A stretch of DNA of 64,000 nt, taken from the NCBI GenBank assembly GCA_963777325.1, contig CAVZQE010000004.1, forward strand, positions 1 to 64,000, written 5' to 3'. Shown one piece after another: positions 9,970-17,550 of the stretch; position 1 is the first letter of the stretch, and each line of letters begins with the position of its first letter. The DNA is from JAFAXA01 sp963777325 (GTDB taxonomy: Bacteria > Pseudomonadota > Alphaproteobacteria > Acetobacterales > Acetobacteraceae). The notes beneath the pieces are model-generated. The model saw only the letters and a list, made by a program, of their open reading frames with translations. It was not told the origin of the DNA and did not search any database. A program made the translations under genes and the position numbers.

Positions 9970-11469
9970 ATGCATCTGGAATCCTTGCGCGGTTGGCGAG
10001 CGGATCGCGCGGCCCTGTTGCTCGGAGCGTTGTCGGCGGCATCCCTCCCGCCGCTGCATGTCGTTGCGGTTCTCCTCGTCGGCTTTCCGGGACTGCTCGC
10101 GCTGGTGGAGGGAACCCGGGGCGTGCGCCAGGCGGCTCGGCGCGGCTGGTGGTTCGGCTTCGGGTTCCACCTGGTCGGGCTGTACTGGATCACCGAAGCG
10201 ATCCTGATCGAAGCCGCGCGCTTCTGGTGGTTCGTGCCGCTGGCCGTTCCGGCGCTGTCGGCGGTGCTGGCGCTGTTCATCGCGTGCGCGACGGCGGTCG
10301 CCCGGATGGCGACGCCGGGCTGGCGGCGCATCGTCGTGCTCGCAGGGGCTTGGGTGCTGGCGGACATCGCACGCCAATACGTCGCAACCGGCTTTCCTTG
10401 GAACCCCCTCGGCAGCATATGGGCCATACCGGGCCTTGCCGGGGACGTGATGCTGCAGCCGGTCGCCTGGATCGGCGGCCCCGGCCTCACCCTGCTGACC
10501 GTGATCGCGGCCTGCCTGCCGTGCTTCGGCCGCATCGGCCGGTATGGCTGCGCCGCCCTGCTCGGCGCCTGGGCGCTGTTCGGCGCCGTGCGGCTCCAAG
10601 CGCCGGCCCAAATGATGCCCCCGATGAAGATCGTGCTCGTGCAGGGGGACGTCGCGCAGGGCCAGAAATGGGACCGCGCGCTGGTGACGTCGATCTTCGA
10701 GCGCTACCTCGCTCTGACCCGGCAAGGGGCGGCCGAGGCCGGGCCAGCCCTCGCCGCGGTCGTGTGGCCGGAAACCGCCAGCCCCTTCCTGCTCGCGCGA
10801 GACACGGCCGCCCGTGCGGAGATCGCCCGCGCCGCGCACGGCGCGCCCGCGCTCGTCGGGAGCGTCCGCTTCGATGCCGCCGACCGCCCCCGCAACAGCC
10901 TGATCGCAATCCTGCCGAACGGATCGATCGGCGGTGTCTACGACAAGTGGCATCTCGTTCCATTCGGGGAGTTCCAGCCCGGCTGGTTCCCGCTGCCGAT
11001 CCAGGTCGTGCCCGGTGGCGGGTTCGCGGGCGGTCCCGGACCCGAGACGCTGCGCCTGCCTGGACTGCCGCCGGTTGGGCCGCTGATCTGCTACGAGGCC
11101 GTCTATCCGGGCGAGATGGTCGACGAAAAGGACCGTCCGGCCTGGCTCGTCAACATCACGAACGACGCGTGGTTCGGCTACTCCGCGGGCCCGCGCCAGC
11201 ACCTTGCGGCCGCGCGGACGCGCGCGGTGGAGGAAGGCCTGCCGCTGATGCGGGCCGCGAATACCGGCATCACCGCCGGTTTCGACGCGCACGGCCATGA
11301 GCTGGGCCGGCTTCCGATGGGCGTCCCGGGCGTGCTTGTCCTCCAACTCTCTCCGCCGCTGCCGCGGACGCCGTTCGGACGCTGGGGATTGATCATTCCG
11401 ATTGCGCTGTCGGCGGCGGCGCTCGCGGCTGGCCTAGCCCCGTATAACAGCCGAATAACGCCAATCTGA
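9970..11469 (+). CDS. lnt: Apolipoprotein N-acyltransferase
   Basis: Lnt adds the third acyl chain to the N-terminal cysteine of lipoproteins in the inner membrane. The 499-residue product has an N-terminal block of membrane helices (about residues 15-210) and a nitrilase-like periplasmic domain. All three catalytic residues are visible: Glu268 in VVWPETASPF, Lys326 in VYDKWHLVPFGE and Cys374 in PLICYEAVYP. The C-terminal helix (IIPIALSAAALAAGLA) is also present. I chose the ATG at 9970 (MHLESLRGWRAD); an in-frame start at 9916 would add 18 Arg/Pro-rich residues. The downstream XRE gene is a frequent neighbour of lnt in alphaproteobacteria. Confidence 0.95.
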   Translation: MHLESLRGWRADRAALLLGALSAASLPPLHVVAVLLVGFPGLLALVEGTRGVRQAARRGWWFGFGFHLVGLYWITEAILIEAARFWWFVPLAVPALSAVLALFIACATAVARMATPGWRRIVVLAGAWVLADIARQYVATGFPWNPLGSIWAIPGLAGDVMLQPVAWIGGPGLTLLTVIAACLPCFGRIGRYGCAALLGAWALFGAVRLQAPAQMMPPMKIVLVQGDVAQGQKWDRALVTSIFERYLALTRQGAAEAGPALAAVVWPETASPFLLARDTAARAEIARAAHGAPALVGSVRFDAADRPRNSLIAILPNGSIGGVYDKWHLVPFGEFQPGWFPLPIQVVPGGGFAGGPGPETLRLPGLPPVGPLICYEAVYPGEMVDEKDRPAWLVNITNDAWFGYSAGPRQHLAAARTRAVEEGLPLMRAANTGITAGFDAHGHELGRLPMGVPGVLVLQLSPPLPRTPFGRWGLIIPIALSAAALAAGLAPYNSRITPI

Positions 11470-11530
11470 CGTCTGGGATCGTTTTTTAGGAAAATCGCGC
11501 TTTTCAGAAGCTGGTCACTGAATTTGTAAT

Positions 11531-11547
11531 GAGAATTGACTATTCTC
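11531..11547. promoter_or_regulatory. Palindromic operator candidate over the XRE-gene promoter
   Basis: GAGAAT-TGACT-ATTCTC is a perfect 6-bp inverted repeat with a 5-base spacer. The spacer contains most of the TTGACT -35 box, so a dimeric repressor bound here would block RNA polymerase. The following gene encodes an XRE-type regulator, so autoregulation is the simplest idea (inference). The 184-base gap around it is much more AT-rich than the rest of the window. Confidence 0.45.
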
Positions 11548-11564
11548 GGTTGTGGGTTTAACAT
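11536..11564 (+). promoter_or_regulatory. Sigma-70-type promoter for the XRE regulator gene
   Basis: TTGACT (11536-11541, 5/6 match to consensus) is followed after exactly 17 bases by TAACAT (11559-11564, 4/6). It lies 90 bases upstream of the ATG at 11654 in the AT-rich lnt-XRE gap. This is the best promoter-like pair I see in the window. The -35 box sits inside the inverted repeat at 11531-11547. Confidence 0.5.
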
Positions 11565-11653
11565 CTGTCTAACCGCACGTTTTATGTGTGGGAACCCTTA
11601 GCGGCAGGATGCCGTCGTCAGATTGAACAACTTTGCGGGATAGCAATTAGGAA

Positions 11654-12124
11654 ATGGCGACTATGGCAGCCCCCGATTACGGTTCAGGGACGGAACCGCG
11701 CGAGAGCCGTCCCAGCCCCATCGACGTTCACGTCGGAACGCGCATTAGGCTTCGGCGAACGCTGCTCGGCATGTCGCAGGAGCGTTTGGGCGAGGCGCTC
11801 GGCCTGACATTTCAGCAAGTGCAGAAATACGAGCGCGGTGTGAACCGGGTGGGAGCCTCCCGGCTGTTCGACCTCTCGCGCGTATTGGACGTGCCGATCA
11901 GCTTCTTCTTCGACGACATGCCCGACAGCCTTGTCAGCGTGTACGGGGGTCAGTCGGGCCGGCGCGTCGCGGGATTTGCCGAGATGCAGGACGGGTTTGG
12001 CGACGATACGCTGAACCGGCGCGAGACACTCGAGCTGGTGCGCGCCTACTACCGCATCACTGACCCGGCGGTGCGCAAGCGGGTGTTCGAGCTCATCAAG
12101 TCGATGGGGCCGGTGGACGGCTAA
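11654..12124 (+). CDS. XRE-family helix-turn-helix transcriptional regulator
   Basis: The 156-residue DNA-binding protein has a Cro/C1-type HTH at about residues 27-82: VGTRIRLRRTLLGMSQERLGEAL, then LTFQQVQKYERGVNRVGASRLFDLSRVLDVPISFFF. The rest (NRRETLELVRAYYRITDPAVRKRVFELIKSM) is a helical tail seen in a widespread alphaproteobacterial regulator group of about 130-160 residues. The first 20 residues are low complexity, and a later start is possible. Position directly after lnt is a common arrangement in alphaproteobacteria. A palindrome over its own promoter suggests autoregulation. Its targets cannot be read from the sequence. Confidence 0.9.
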   Translation: MATMAAPDYGSGTEPRESRPSPIDVHVGTRIRLRRTLLGMSQERLGEALGLTFQQVQKYERGVNRVGASRLFDLSRVLDVPISFFFDDMPDSLVSVYGGQSGRRVAGFAEMQDGFGDDTLNRRETLELVRAYYRITDPAVRKRVFELIKSMGPVDG

Positions 12125-12143
12125 GCGCGCACAACCTCATCGG

Positions 12144-12166
12144 CGGCAGCGAAAACGGTGCTGCCG
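12144..12166 (+). terminator. Hairpin after the XRE regulator gene
   Basis: CGGCAGC (12144-12150) pairs with GCTGCCG (12160-12166) across a 9-base A-rich loop, 20 bases after the XRE stop. No T tract follows, so this is at best a weak intrinsic terminator. Confidence 0.3.
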
Positions 12167-12224
12167 GTGAGTTCATCGCGCCGCCGGGTTTGGCAGGACG
12201 GCGAGGGCGCGCTACTCCGGCGCC

Positions 12225-13592
12225 ATGCAGGTCATTTCGGACGGCCTTCCCATCCCCCAGCGCTACTGGGCGGTCGTGACGATCTCGCTCGGGCTCGTGA
12301 TGGCCGTGCTGGACGGCGCGATCGCCAACATCGCACTGCCGACGATCGCGCACGACCTGCGCGCGAGCCCGGCCGACTCGATCTGGGTTGTGAACGCCTA
12401 CCAGCTCGCAGTCACCATCTCGCTGCTGCCGCTCGCGTCGCTCGGCGAGATCTTCGGCTACCGCCGCGTGTTCCTCACCGGCATGGTCCTGTTCACGATC
12501 GCCTCTCTGGGCTGCGCGATCGCGAGCTCCCTGCTCACGTTGACCCTGGCTCGGGTGTTCCAGGGCTTTGGCGCCGCCGGACTGATGAGCGTCAACGTCG
12601 CGCTGCTGCGGTTCATCTACCCGAGAAGCTGGATCGGCCGCGGAGTCGGCATTAACGCGATGGTCGGCTCGGTCTCGTCGGCGCTCGGCCCGACGGTCGC
12701 GTCCGCCATCCTCTCCATTGCGCATTGGCCATGGCTGTTCGCGGTGAACGTGCCGACCGGCGCGTTCGCGTTGGCGGTCGGGGTACGGGCGCTGCCGCGT
12801 ACGCCGCTCGCGTCGCACCGGTTCGACCTGCCGAGCGCCGCCCTGAGCGCGCTCACCTTTGGGCTGCTCATCACCGGCGTTGATGGAGTCGGCCACGGGC
12901 AGGGGGTCGCGAGCGTCGTGCTCGAACTCGCGGGCGCGATCGCGGCCGGCGCCTATCTCCTGTCCCGCCAGATGGCACAACCCTCGCCGCTGCTGCCCGT
13001 TGACCTGCTGCGCATTCCGCTGTTCGCGCTCTCGGCGGCGACGTCGGTCTCCGCCTTCGCCGCGCAGGGGCTGGCCTATGTGTCGCTCCCCTTCTTCTTC
13101 GAGGACGTGCTCGGGCGGACGCAGGTTGCGAGCGGCCTGCTGATGACGGCGTGGCCGTTGACCGTTGCCCTGGTCGCGCCCGCCTCCGGCCGGATGTCCG
13201 ACCGGTTTCCCGCCGGCATCATGGGCGGGATCGGGCTGGCCTTCATGGCGGGCGGGCTTGCGTTGCTGGCGACGATGCCCAGCCGTCCGGCCGATTTCGA
13301 CGTGGTCTGGCGCATGAGCCTGTGCGGTCTCGGTTTCGGCATCTTCAACGCGCCGAATAACCGGGCGATGATCACCTCGGCCCCGCCCGCCCGCAGCGGC
13401 GGCGCCAGCGGCATGATGGCGACCTCGCGCCTGCTCGGCCAGACGCTCGGGGCGGCGCTGGTCGCGATGGCGTTTGGCTTCTTCCCGGCGCGCGGCACCA
13501 GCGTCACCCTTGTGATGGGCGCGGGCTTCGCCGGGGTTGCGGCCCTTGTCAGCCTGCTGCGAAACGCCGAGAGGCCGCGGCCGGGCGCGTAG
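12225..13592 (+). CDS. MFS multidrug-type efflux transporter, DHA2 family
   Basis: The 455-residue drug:proton antiporter-like protein of the inner membrane begins RYWAVVTISLGLVMAVLDGAIANIALPTIAHDL, the helix-1 motif of the DHA2 (14-helix) group. It has motif A-like LGEIFGYRRVFLTG, motif C-like GSVSSALGPTVASAIL and a conserved LARVFQGFGAAGLMSVN. At 455 residues it is at the short end of the DHA2 group. It lies 100 bases after the XRE regulator on the same strand, so regulation by that protein is possible but not shown. No membrane-fusion partner is adjacent. Family call is sure; substrate unknown. Confidence 0.9.
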   Translation: MQVISDGLPIPQRYWAVVTISLGLVMAVLDGAIANIALPTIAHDLRASPADSIWVVNAYQLAVTISLLPLASLGEIFGYRRVFLTGMVLFTIASLGCAIASSLLTLTLARVFQGFGAAGLMSVNVALLRFIYPRSWIGRGVGINAMVGSVSSALGPTVASAILSIAHWPWLFAVNVPTGAFALAVGVRALPRTPLASHRFDLPSAALSALTFGLLITGVDGVGHGQGVASVVLELAGAIAAGAYLLSRQMAQPSPLLPVDLLRIPLFALSAATSVSAFAAQGLAYVSLPFFFEDVLGRTQVASGLLMTAWPLTVALVAPASGRMSDRFPAGIMGGIGLAFMAGGLALLATMPSRPADFDVVWRMSLCGLGFGIFNAPNNRAMITSAPPARSGGASGMMATSRLLGQTLGAALVAMAFGFFPARGTSVTLVMGAGFAGVAALVSLLRNAERPRPGA

Positions 13593-13597
13593 CGGCG

Positions 13598-14600
13598 TTA
13601 CCGGACGCCGAGGAAGCCGACCATCCGCTCGGCCTCGGCGACGATCGGATCGGCGATCGCCGCGGCCCGCCCGGCCCCCTCGCGTAGCACGGCGTCGATC
13701 GCGGCCGGGTCGTCGAGCCATCGTTGCGTCTCGGCCGCGATCGGCGACAGTTTCTCGGCAACGAGGGCGGCGAGCGCGTCCTTGAACCGGCCGAAGCCCG
13801 AACCGCCGGTACTCGCGCAACACGCCTGCATGGTCCGTACCGGCCAAGGCCGCGTAGATGCCGACGAGGTTGCGCGCCTCCGCCCGACCCTCCAGCTCCG
13901 CGACGTCGGAGGGCAGCGGCTCGGGATCGGTCTTCGCGCGCCGGATTTTCAGCGCGATCACGTCCGGCGGGTCGTTGAGATTGATGCGGCTCTGATCGGA
14001 AGGATCGGATTTCGACATCTTCTTCGTCCCGTCGCGGAGGCTCATCACCCGCGCCGCCGGCCCGAGGATCAACGGCTCGATGGTGGGGAAGAAATCGACG
14101 CCGTAATCGTGATTGAACTTCTGGGCGATGTCGTTCGCCAACTCCAGATGCTGGCGCTGGTCGTCGCCGACCGGCACCCGTGTCGCATGGTAGGCGTGGA
14201 TGTCGGCCGCCATCAGGTTCGGGTAGACGTAGAGCCCGGCCGAAGCGTTCTCGCGATCCTTGCCCGCCTTATCCTTGAACTGCGTCATGCGGTTCAGCCA
14301 GCCGAGCCGGGCGACGCAGTTGAAGATCCAGGCGAGCTGCGCATGCGCCCGGACCGCCGATTGCGGGAACAGCACATGCGCCTTCGGGTCGATGCCGCAG
14401 GCGAGCAGCACAGCGGCCATCTCTCTTGTGGCGCGGGCCAGCGCCGCCGGTTCCTGCCACGTGGTGATCGCGTGCAGGTCCACGACGCACCAGATGCACT
14501 CGTGATCCCGTTGCAGCTCGACCCAGTTGCGGATCGCGCCCAGGTAGTTGCCAAGCGTCGGGATGCCGGAGGGCTGGATGCCGGAGAAGATGCGCTGCAT
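13598..14600 (-). CDS. trpS: Tryptophanyl-tRNA synthetase, one frameshift
   Basis: TrpS charges tRNA(Trp) with tryptophan and is essential. The ATG at 14600 gives MQRIFSGIQPSGIPTLGNYLGA with the TLGN form of the class I HIGH motif. KMSKS is at residues 194-198. The first frame runs to VLREY at 13809. After one extra base at 13808 the product continues GGSGFGRFKDALAALVAEKL to the stop at 13598, giving about 333 residues, the usual size. As given, the C-terminal 70 residues are out of frame. An essential enzyme is unlikely to be broken, so a sequence error is the best explanation. murJ, often next to trpS in alphaproteobacteria, lies upstream on the same strand beyond an inserted convergent gene. 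Confidence 0.93.
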
Positions 14601-14759
14601 GGGTTCGGAACCGATCGGGAAAGGCGCGTGTTGTTCGCGGAACGCCCCGGCGGGTCAACCCCCACGCTCTGCCCTGGGCTGCCCCGATTGGGTCTCGGGT
14701 CTGCCTAAAACTCGCCACGGGCCGCGATTATCTACAGGCCTAAGCCAAAGGAGGCCTCT

Positions 14760-15113
14760 ATGCGCTCCATCACTCGATTGTTCATCGCCGCTCCCGTTGC
14801 CCTCGGAATGCTGGCCGCCGTGCCCGCGGCGCACGCCGAGTGGCGCGGCGGAAGGGGCGACTGGCACGGCGGCCACGGCTGGCGTGGGCCGGAGCCGCAC
14901 TGGCACGGCGGCGGTTGGCGCGGGCCGGGGCCGGGCGCGGTGATCGCGGGAACGATCCTCGGCGCTGGTGCGGCCGCGGCCCTGGCGGGCGCCTTCGCTC
15001 CACCCGTTCCCGTCTATCGCGCCCCGCCCCCGGTGTACTACGCGCCGCCTCCGGTCTACTACGCGCCGCCGCCGGTATATTACGCGCCGCCGCCGGCCTA
15101 CGCGCCTTACTGA
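14760..15113 (+). CDS. Secreted low-complexity protein with Tyr/Pro repeats
   Basis: The product has 117 residues. A clear Sec signal peptide (MRSITRLFIAAPVALGMLAA, cleavage after AHA at residue 26) leads a Gly/His/Trp-rich region (WHGGHGWRG), an alanine/glycine hydrophobic stretch (about residues 58-76) and a tail of three APPPVYY repeats plus APPPAYAPY. A strong AAAGGAGG lies just before the ATG. Similar short secreted proteins are common in proteobacteria with no established role; envelope or metal association is a guess from composition. It is read against trpS and murJ, and its stop overlaps the end of murJ by 7 bases. Confidence 0.75.
   Translation: MRSITRLFIAAPVALGMLAAVPAAHAEWRGGRGDWHGGHGWRGPEPHWHGGGWRGPGPGAVIAGTILGAGAAAALAGAFAPPVPVYRAPPPVYYAPPPVYYAPPPVYYAPPPAYAPY
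15021..15110 (+). repeat. 21-base in-frame tandem repeat encoding APPPVYY
   Basis: Three tandem 21-base units and a degenerate fourth encode the Tyr/Pro-rich tail of the secreted protein. Units differ mainly at third positions, which points to selection on the protein rather than recent DNA duplication. Confidence 0.8.
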
Positions 15114-16672
15114 GCGGACGGAACGGGCCGGCGCGACCTGCGCCGGTCCGCGAGGCGCCCGAAGGCGTCCCGCACATCGAAGGCTCCCGTGGCCTGCCCG
15201 GCGACCAGGTAGGCGACCAGACCCAGCCCGACCAGAAGGGCGAGCGCCAGGTACCGGAGATGGTGCCCGAGCGCCGCGAACAGCGGCTCCTCGCTGAACC
15301 ACAGCACCCCCGCCATGCAGACCGCCGCCAGCGCCATGCGCGGCAGCCGCCGGCGAACATCGGAGTCTGGCAATAGCAGCCGCCGCCGCACCAGCAGCGC
15401 GCCGAGACAGAAAGTGTTGAACCAGGCCGCGATGCTGGTTGCGAGCGGCGGGCCGACATGCTGGAGCGGCCCCATCAGGGCGAGGTTGAGCACCAAGTTC
15501 AGCACGAGCGTGGCGATGCCGACCTTGACGGGCGTCGATGTGTCGCCCCGCGCGAAGAAGCCGGGCGCGAGCACCTTCAGCAGCACGTAGGCGGGCAGGC
15601 CGAGCGCATAGGCGGTCAGCGACTGCGCGCTCAGATGCGCGCTATGCGCGTCGAACGCGCCCCGGCCGAACAGCACCAGCATGATCGGATAAGAGGCCAC
15701 GGCGAGCGCGAGCGTAGCCGGCAGGGTCAGGAACAACGCGAACTCGATGGCGCGGTTCAGCGTGGCAATGGCGAGCTGGGCCTCGCCGCCGCGCACCTGC
15801 CGCGACAGCACGGGCAGCAACGCCGTGCCGACCGCCACGCCGATCGTTCCCAAGGGCAGCTGATACACCCGCTCCGCATAGTACAGCAGCGACACGGTTC
15901 CAGGCGGCAGCAGGCTGCCGATGATGATGTCCACGGCTTGGTTGAGCTGGGTCGCCCCGGCTCCGAGCAGGCCGGGCGCCATCCGCCGCATCAACACCCG
16001 CATCTGCGGCGTGAGGCGCGGGCGCGGCGGCCGGATCGTCATGCCCGCCCGCCGTACGGCGATCACGAGGAGCCAGAGCTGCAGGACGCCCGAGACCGAG
16101 ACCCCGATCGCGAGTGCGTGCCCGACCGTCGGCACATAGGGCGCGAGGCCGATCATCGCCGCGATCGAGACCGCGTTGTAGAGCAGCGGCGCGGCGGCGG
16201 CGGCGGCGAAGCGGTTCATGCCGTTGAGCACGCCGGATAGCACGGCGGCCAGGCAGATCAGCAGCATGTAGGGGAAGGTGATCCGGGTCAGTTCGACCGC
16301 GAGCGCGAACTTCGCCGGGATTTCAGAGAAGCCGGGCGCGAGCACCAGCATGATCGCCGGCATGAAGATCTCGCCCAGGATCGTGAGCGCGAGCAGCCAG
16401 AAGGCGAGCACGCTGATGGCCTCGCCCGCGAATTGCCGCGCGGCCGCCGGTCCTTCGGCCGCGAGCAGGCCCGAGAACTCCGGCACGAAGGCGGCGTTGA
16501 ACGCGCCCTCCCCGAACAGGCGTCGGAACAGGTTCGGCAGCTTATTGGCAACGAAGAAGGCGTCGGCGACCGGACCCGTGCCGACCAGCGCGGCAATCAG
16601 AATGTCGCGCACGAAGCCGAGCAAGCGGCTGCCCATCGTCCAGCCGCCGACGGTCAGAACTCCGCGCAGCAT
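15107..16672 (-). CDS. murJ: Lipid II flippase MurJ (MviN)
   Basis: MurJ moves lipid-linked peptidoglycan precursor across the inner membrane and is essential in most bacteria. The 521-residue product matches along its length. The N-terminus has TMGSRLLGFVRDILIAALVGTGPVADAFFVANKLPNLFRRLFGEGAFNAAFVP, including the functional Arg-rich loop of the family. About fourteen membrane segments follow, with GDTSTPVKVGI in the C-terminal half. The ATG at 16672 needs no correction. Its 3' end overlaps the secreted-repeat gene by 7 bases on the opposite strand. The glycine-zipper lipoprotein gene ends 40 bases upstream on the same strand. Confidence 0.96.
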   Translation of the reverse strand: MLRGVLTVGGWTMGSRLLGFVRDILIAALVGTGPVADAFFVANKLPNLFRRLFGEGAFNAAFVPEFSGLLAAEGPAAARQFAGEAISVLAFWLLALTILGEIFMPAIMLVLAPGFSEIPAKFALAVELTRITFPYMLLICLAAVLSGVLNGMNRFAAAAAAPLLYNAVSIAAMIGLAPYVPTVGHALAIGVSVSGVLQLWLLVIAVRRAGMTIRPPRPRLTPQMRVLMRRMAPGLLGAGATQLNQAVDIIIGSLLPPGTVSLLYYAERVYQLPLGTIGVAVGTALLPVLSRQVRGGEAQLAIATLNRAIEFALFLTLPATLALAVASYPIMLVLFGRGAFDAHSAHLSAQSLTAYALGLPAYVLLKVLAPGFFARGDTSTPVKVGIATLVLNLVLNLALMGPLQHVGPPLATSIAAWFNTFCLGALLVRRRLLLPDSDVRRRLPRMALAAVCMAGVLWFSEEPLFAALGHHLRYLALALLVGLGLVAYLVAGQATGAFDVRDAFGRLADRRRSRRPVPSAQ

Positions 16673-16712
16673 CGGCGTTCCTCCGTCTCAGCGCCCGGAA
16701 ACGAGATGCAGA

Positions 16713-17342
16713 TCAAGGCGGCGGAGCCGGTGGCGCGGCCGAGGCCGTACCATCAGTTGGCGGCCCCGGGGACGGGCCGGGCAGCGTCTCCGGTGCGGGC
16801 GGGGGCGGCTTCGCCCCGGGCGCGGCTGCCTGGACCGGCGCCGGTCCTGGCCTGGCTTCGGTCTCCGTCGTCACCGTGTAGTCGGGCACGATCCGCGCCT
16901 GATTGCCCGCAATGAGCAGCACCTTCTGTCCGACCTTCAGCGGCACCTGGTCCTTCTGCGTCACCGACAGCAGATCTCCGTTGGGTTTGCGCACGATATA
17001 CTCGTAGGCGCTCGTGTCGGCCGTCGCATGCTCGACCGTCGTGCCGACGATGCCGCCGACGACCGAGCCGCCGAGCGCCCCGAACGCCTGCGCGACCGTG
17101 CTCCCCGGCATCTGCGCCCCCGCAATCCCGCCCCCGCCCGCGCCCGCGACCGCGCCCACCGTGCCGCTCGCGGACACCCCGACCGGCCGCACCCCGACGA
17201 TGACGCCCTGGTCCACCTTGTTCGCCTGCTGGACGGCGCTGCTCGCATAGGTGTCGGGGGAGTAGTCGGGTCCGCATCCCGCGAGCGCGGCGACGAGGAC
17301 GCACGGCACGATAGACCTGAACCAAGAAGACAAACGAATCAC
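16713..17342 (-). CDS. Glycine-zipper lipoprotein (17-kDa surface antigen-like)
   Basis: The predicted outer-membrane lipoprotein has about 209 residues. The GTG at 17342 starts a lipoprotein signal (IRLSSWFRSIVPCVLVAALAGC) with lipobox LAGC. A DQGVIVGVRPV strand then precedes a long Gly/Ala zipper (residues about 55-100: SGTVGAVAGAGGGGIAG, GALGGSVVGGIVG) like that of Pal/SlyB-type 17-kDa antigens, followed by a beta domain with KVGQKVLLI. The last 45 residues are Pro-rich. The frame is open another 27 codons upstream, but those residues do not look like a signal peptide. SlyB-like proteins stabilise the envelope; here this is inference. Confidence 0.8.
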   Translation of the reverse strand: MIRLSSWFRSIVPCVLVAALAGCGPDYSPDTYASSAVQQANKVDQGVIVGVRPVGVSASGTVGAVAGAGGGGIAGAQMPGSTVAQAFGALGGSVVGGIVGTTVEHATADTSAYEYIVRKPNGDLLSVTQKDQVPLKVGQKVLLIAGNQARIVPDYTVTTETEARPGPAPVQAAAPGAKPPPPAPETLPGPSPGPPTDGTASAAPPAPPP

Positions 17343-17550
17343 CACGCCAGCCGACGACGCGGCGCACGCTCGCCCATCCGGCCGCGCAGGTAAAGAGTTT
17401 GTGGCGCGAACGCCACAGTTCAACCGCGACCGGCGCTATGGCTGAGCCGGTTCTTCGACAACAACCCCCGTGATTCACAGGCATCCACAGCGACCGGGGG
17501 CCGCGGGGACGCTGCCCGGCGCCGCCGATCAAGCTATGCTCCCTAGACCC

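Noticed and set aside
8647..11346. An 899-codon minus-strand frame that would join the MFS transporter to sequence antisense to lnt
   Set aside because: Only the last 417 codons match a transporter; the rest mirrors lnt and is Arg/His-rich shadow coding.
15021..15110. Short tandem repeat as a CRISPR-like array
   Set aside because: The units are 21 bases, directly adjacent, in frame inside a secreted-protein gene, and have no spacers.
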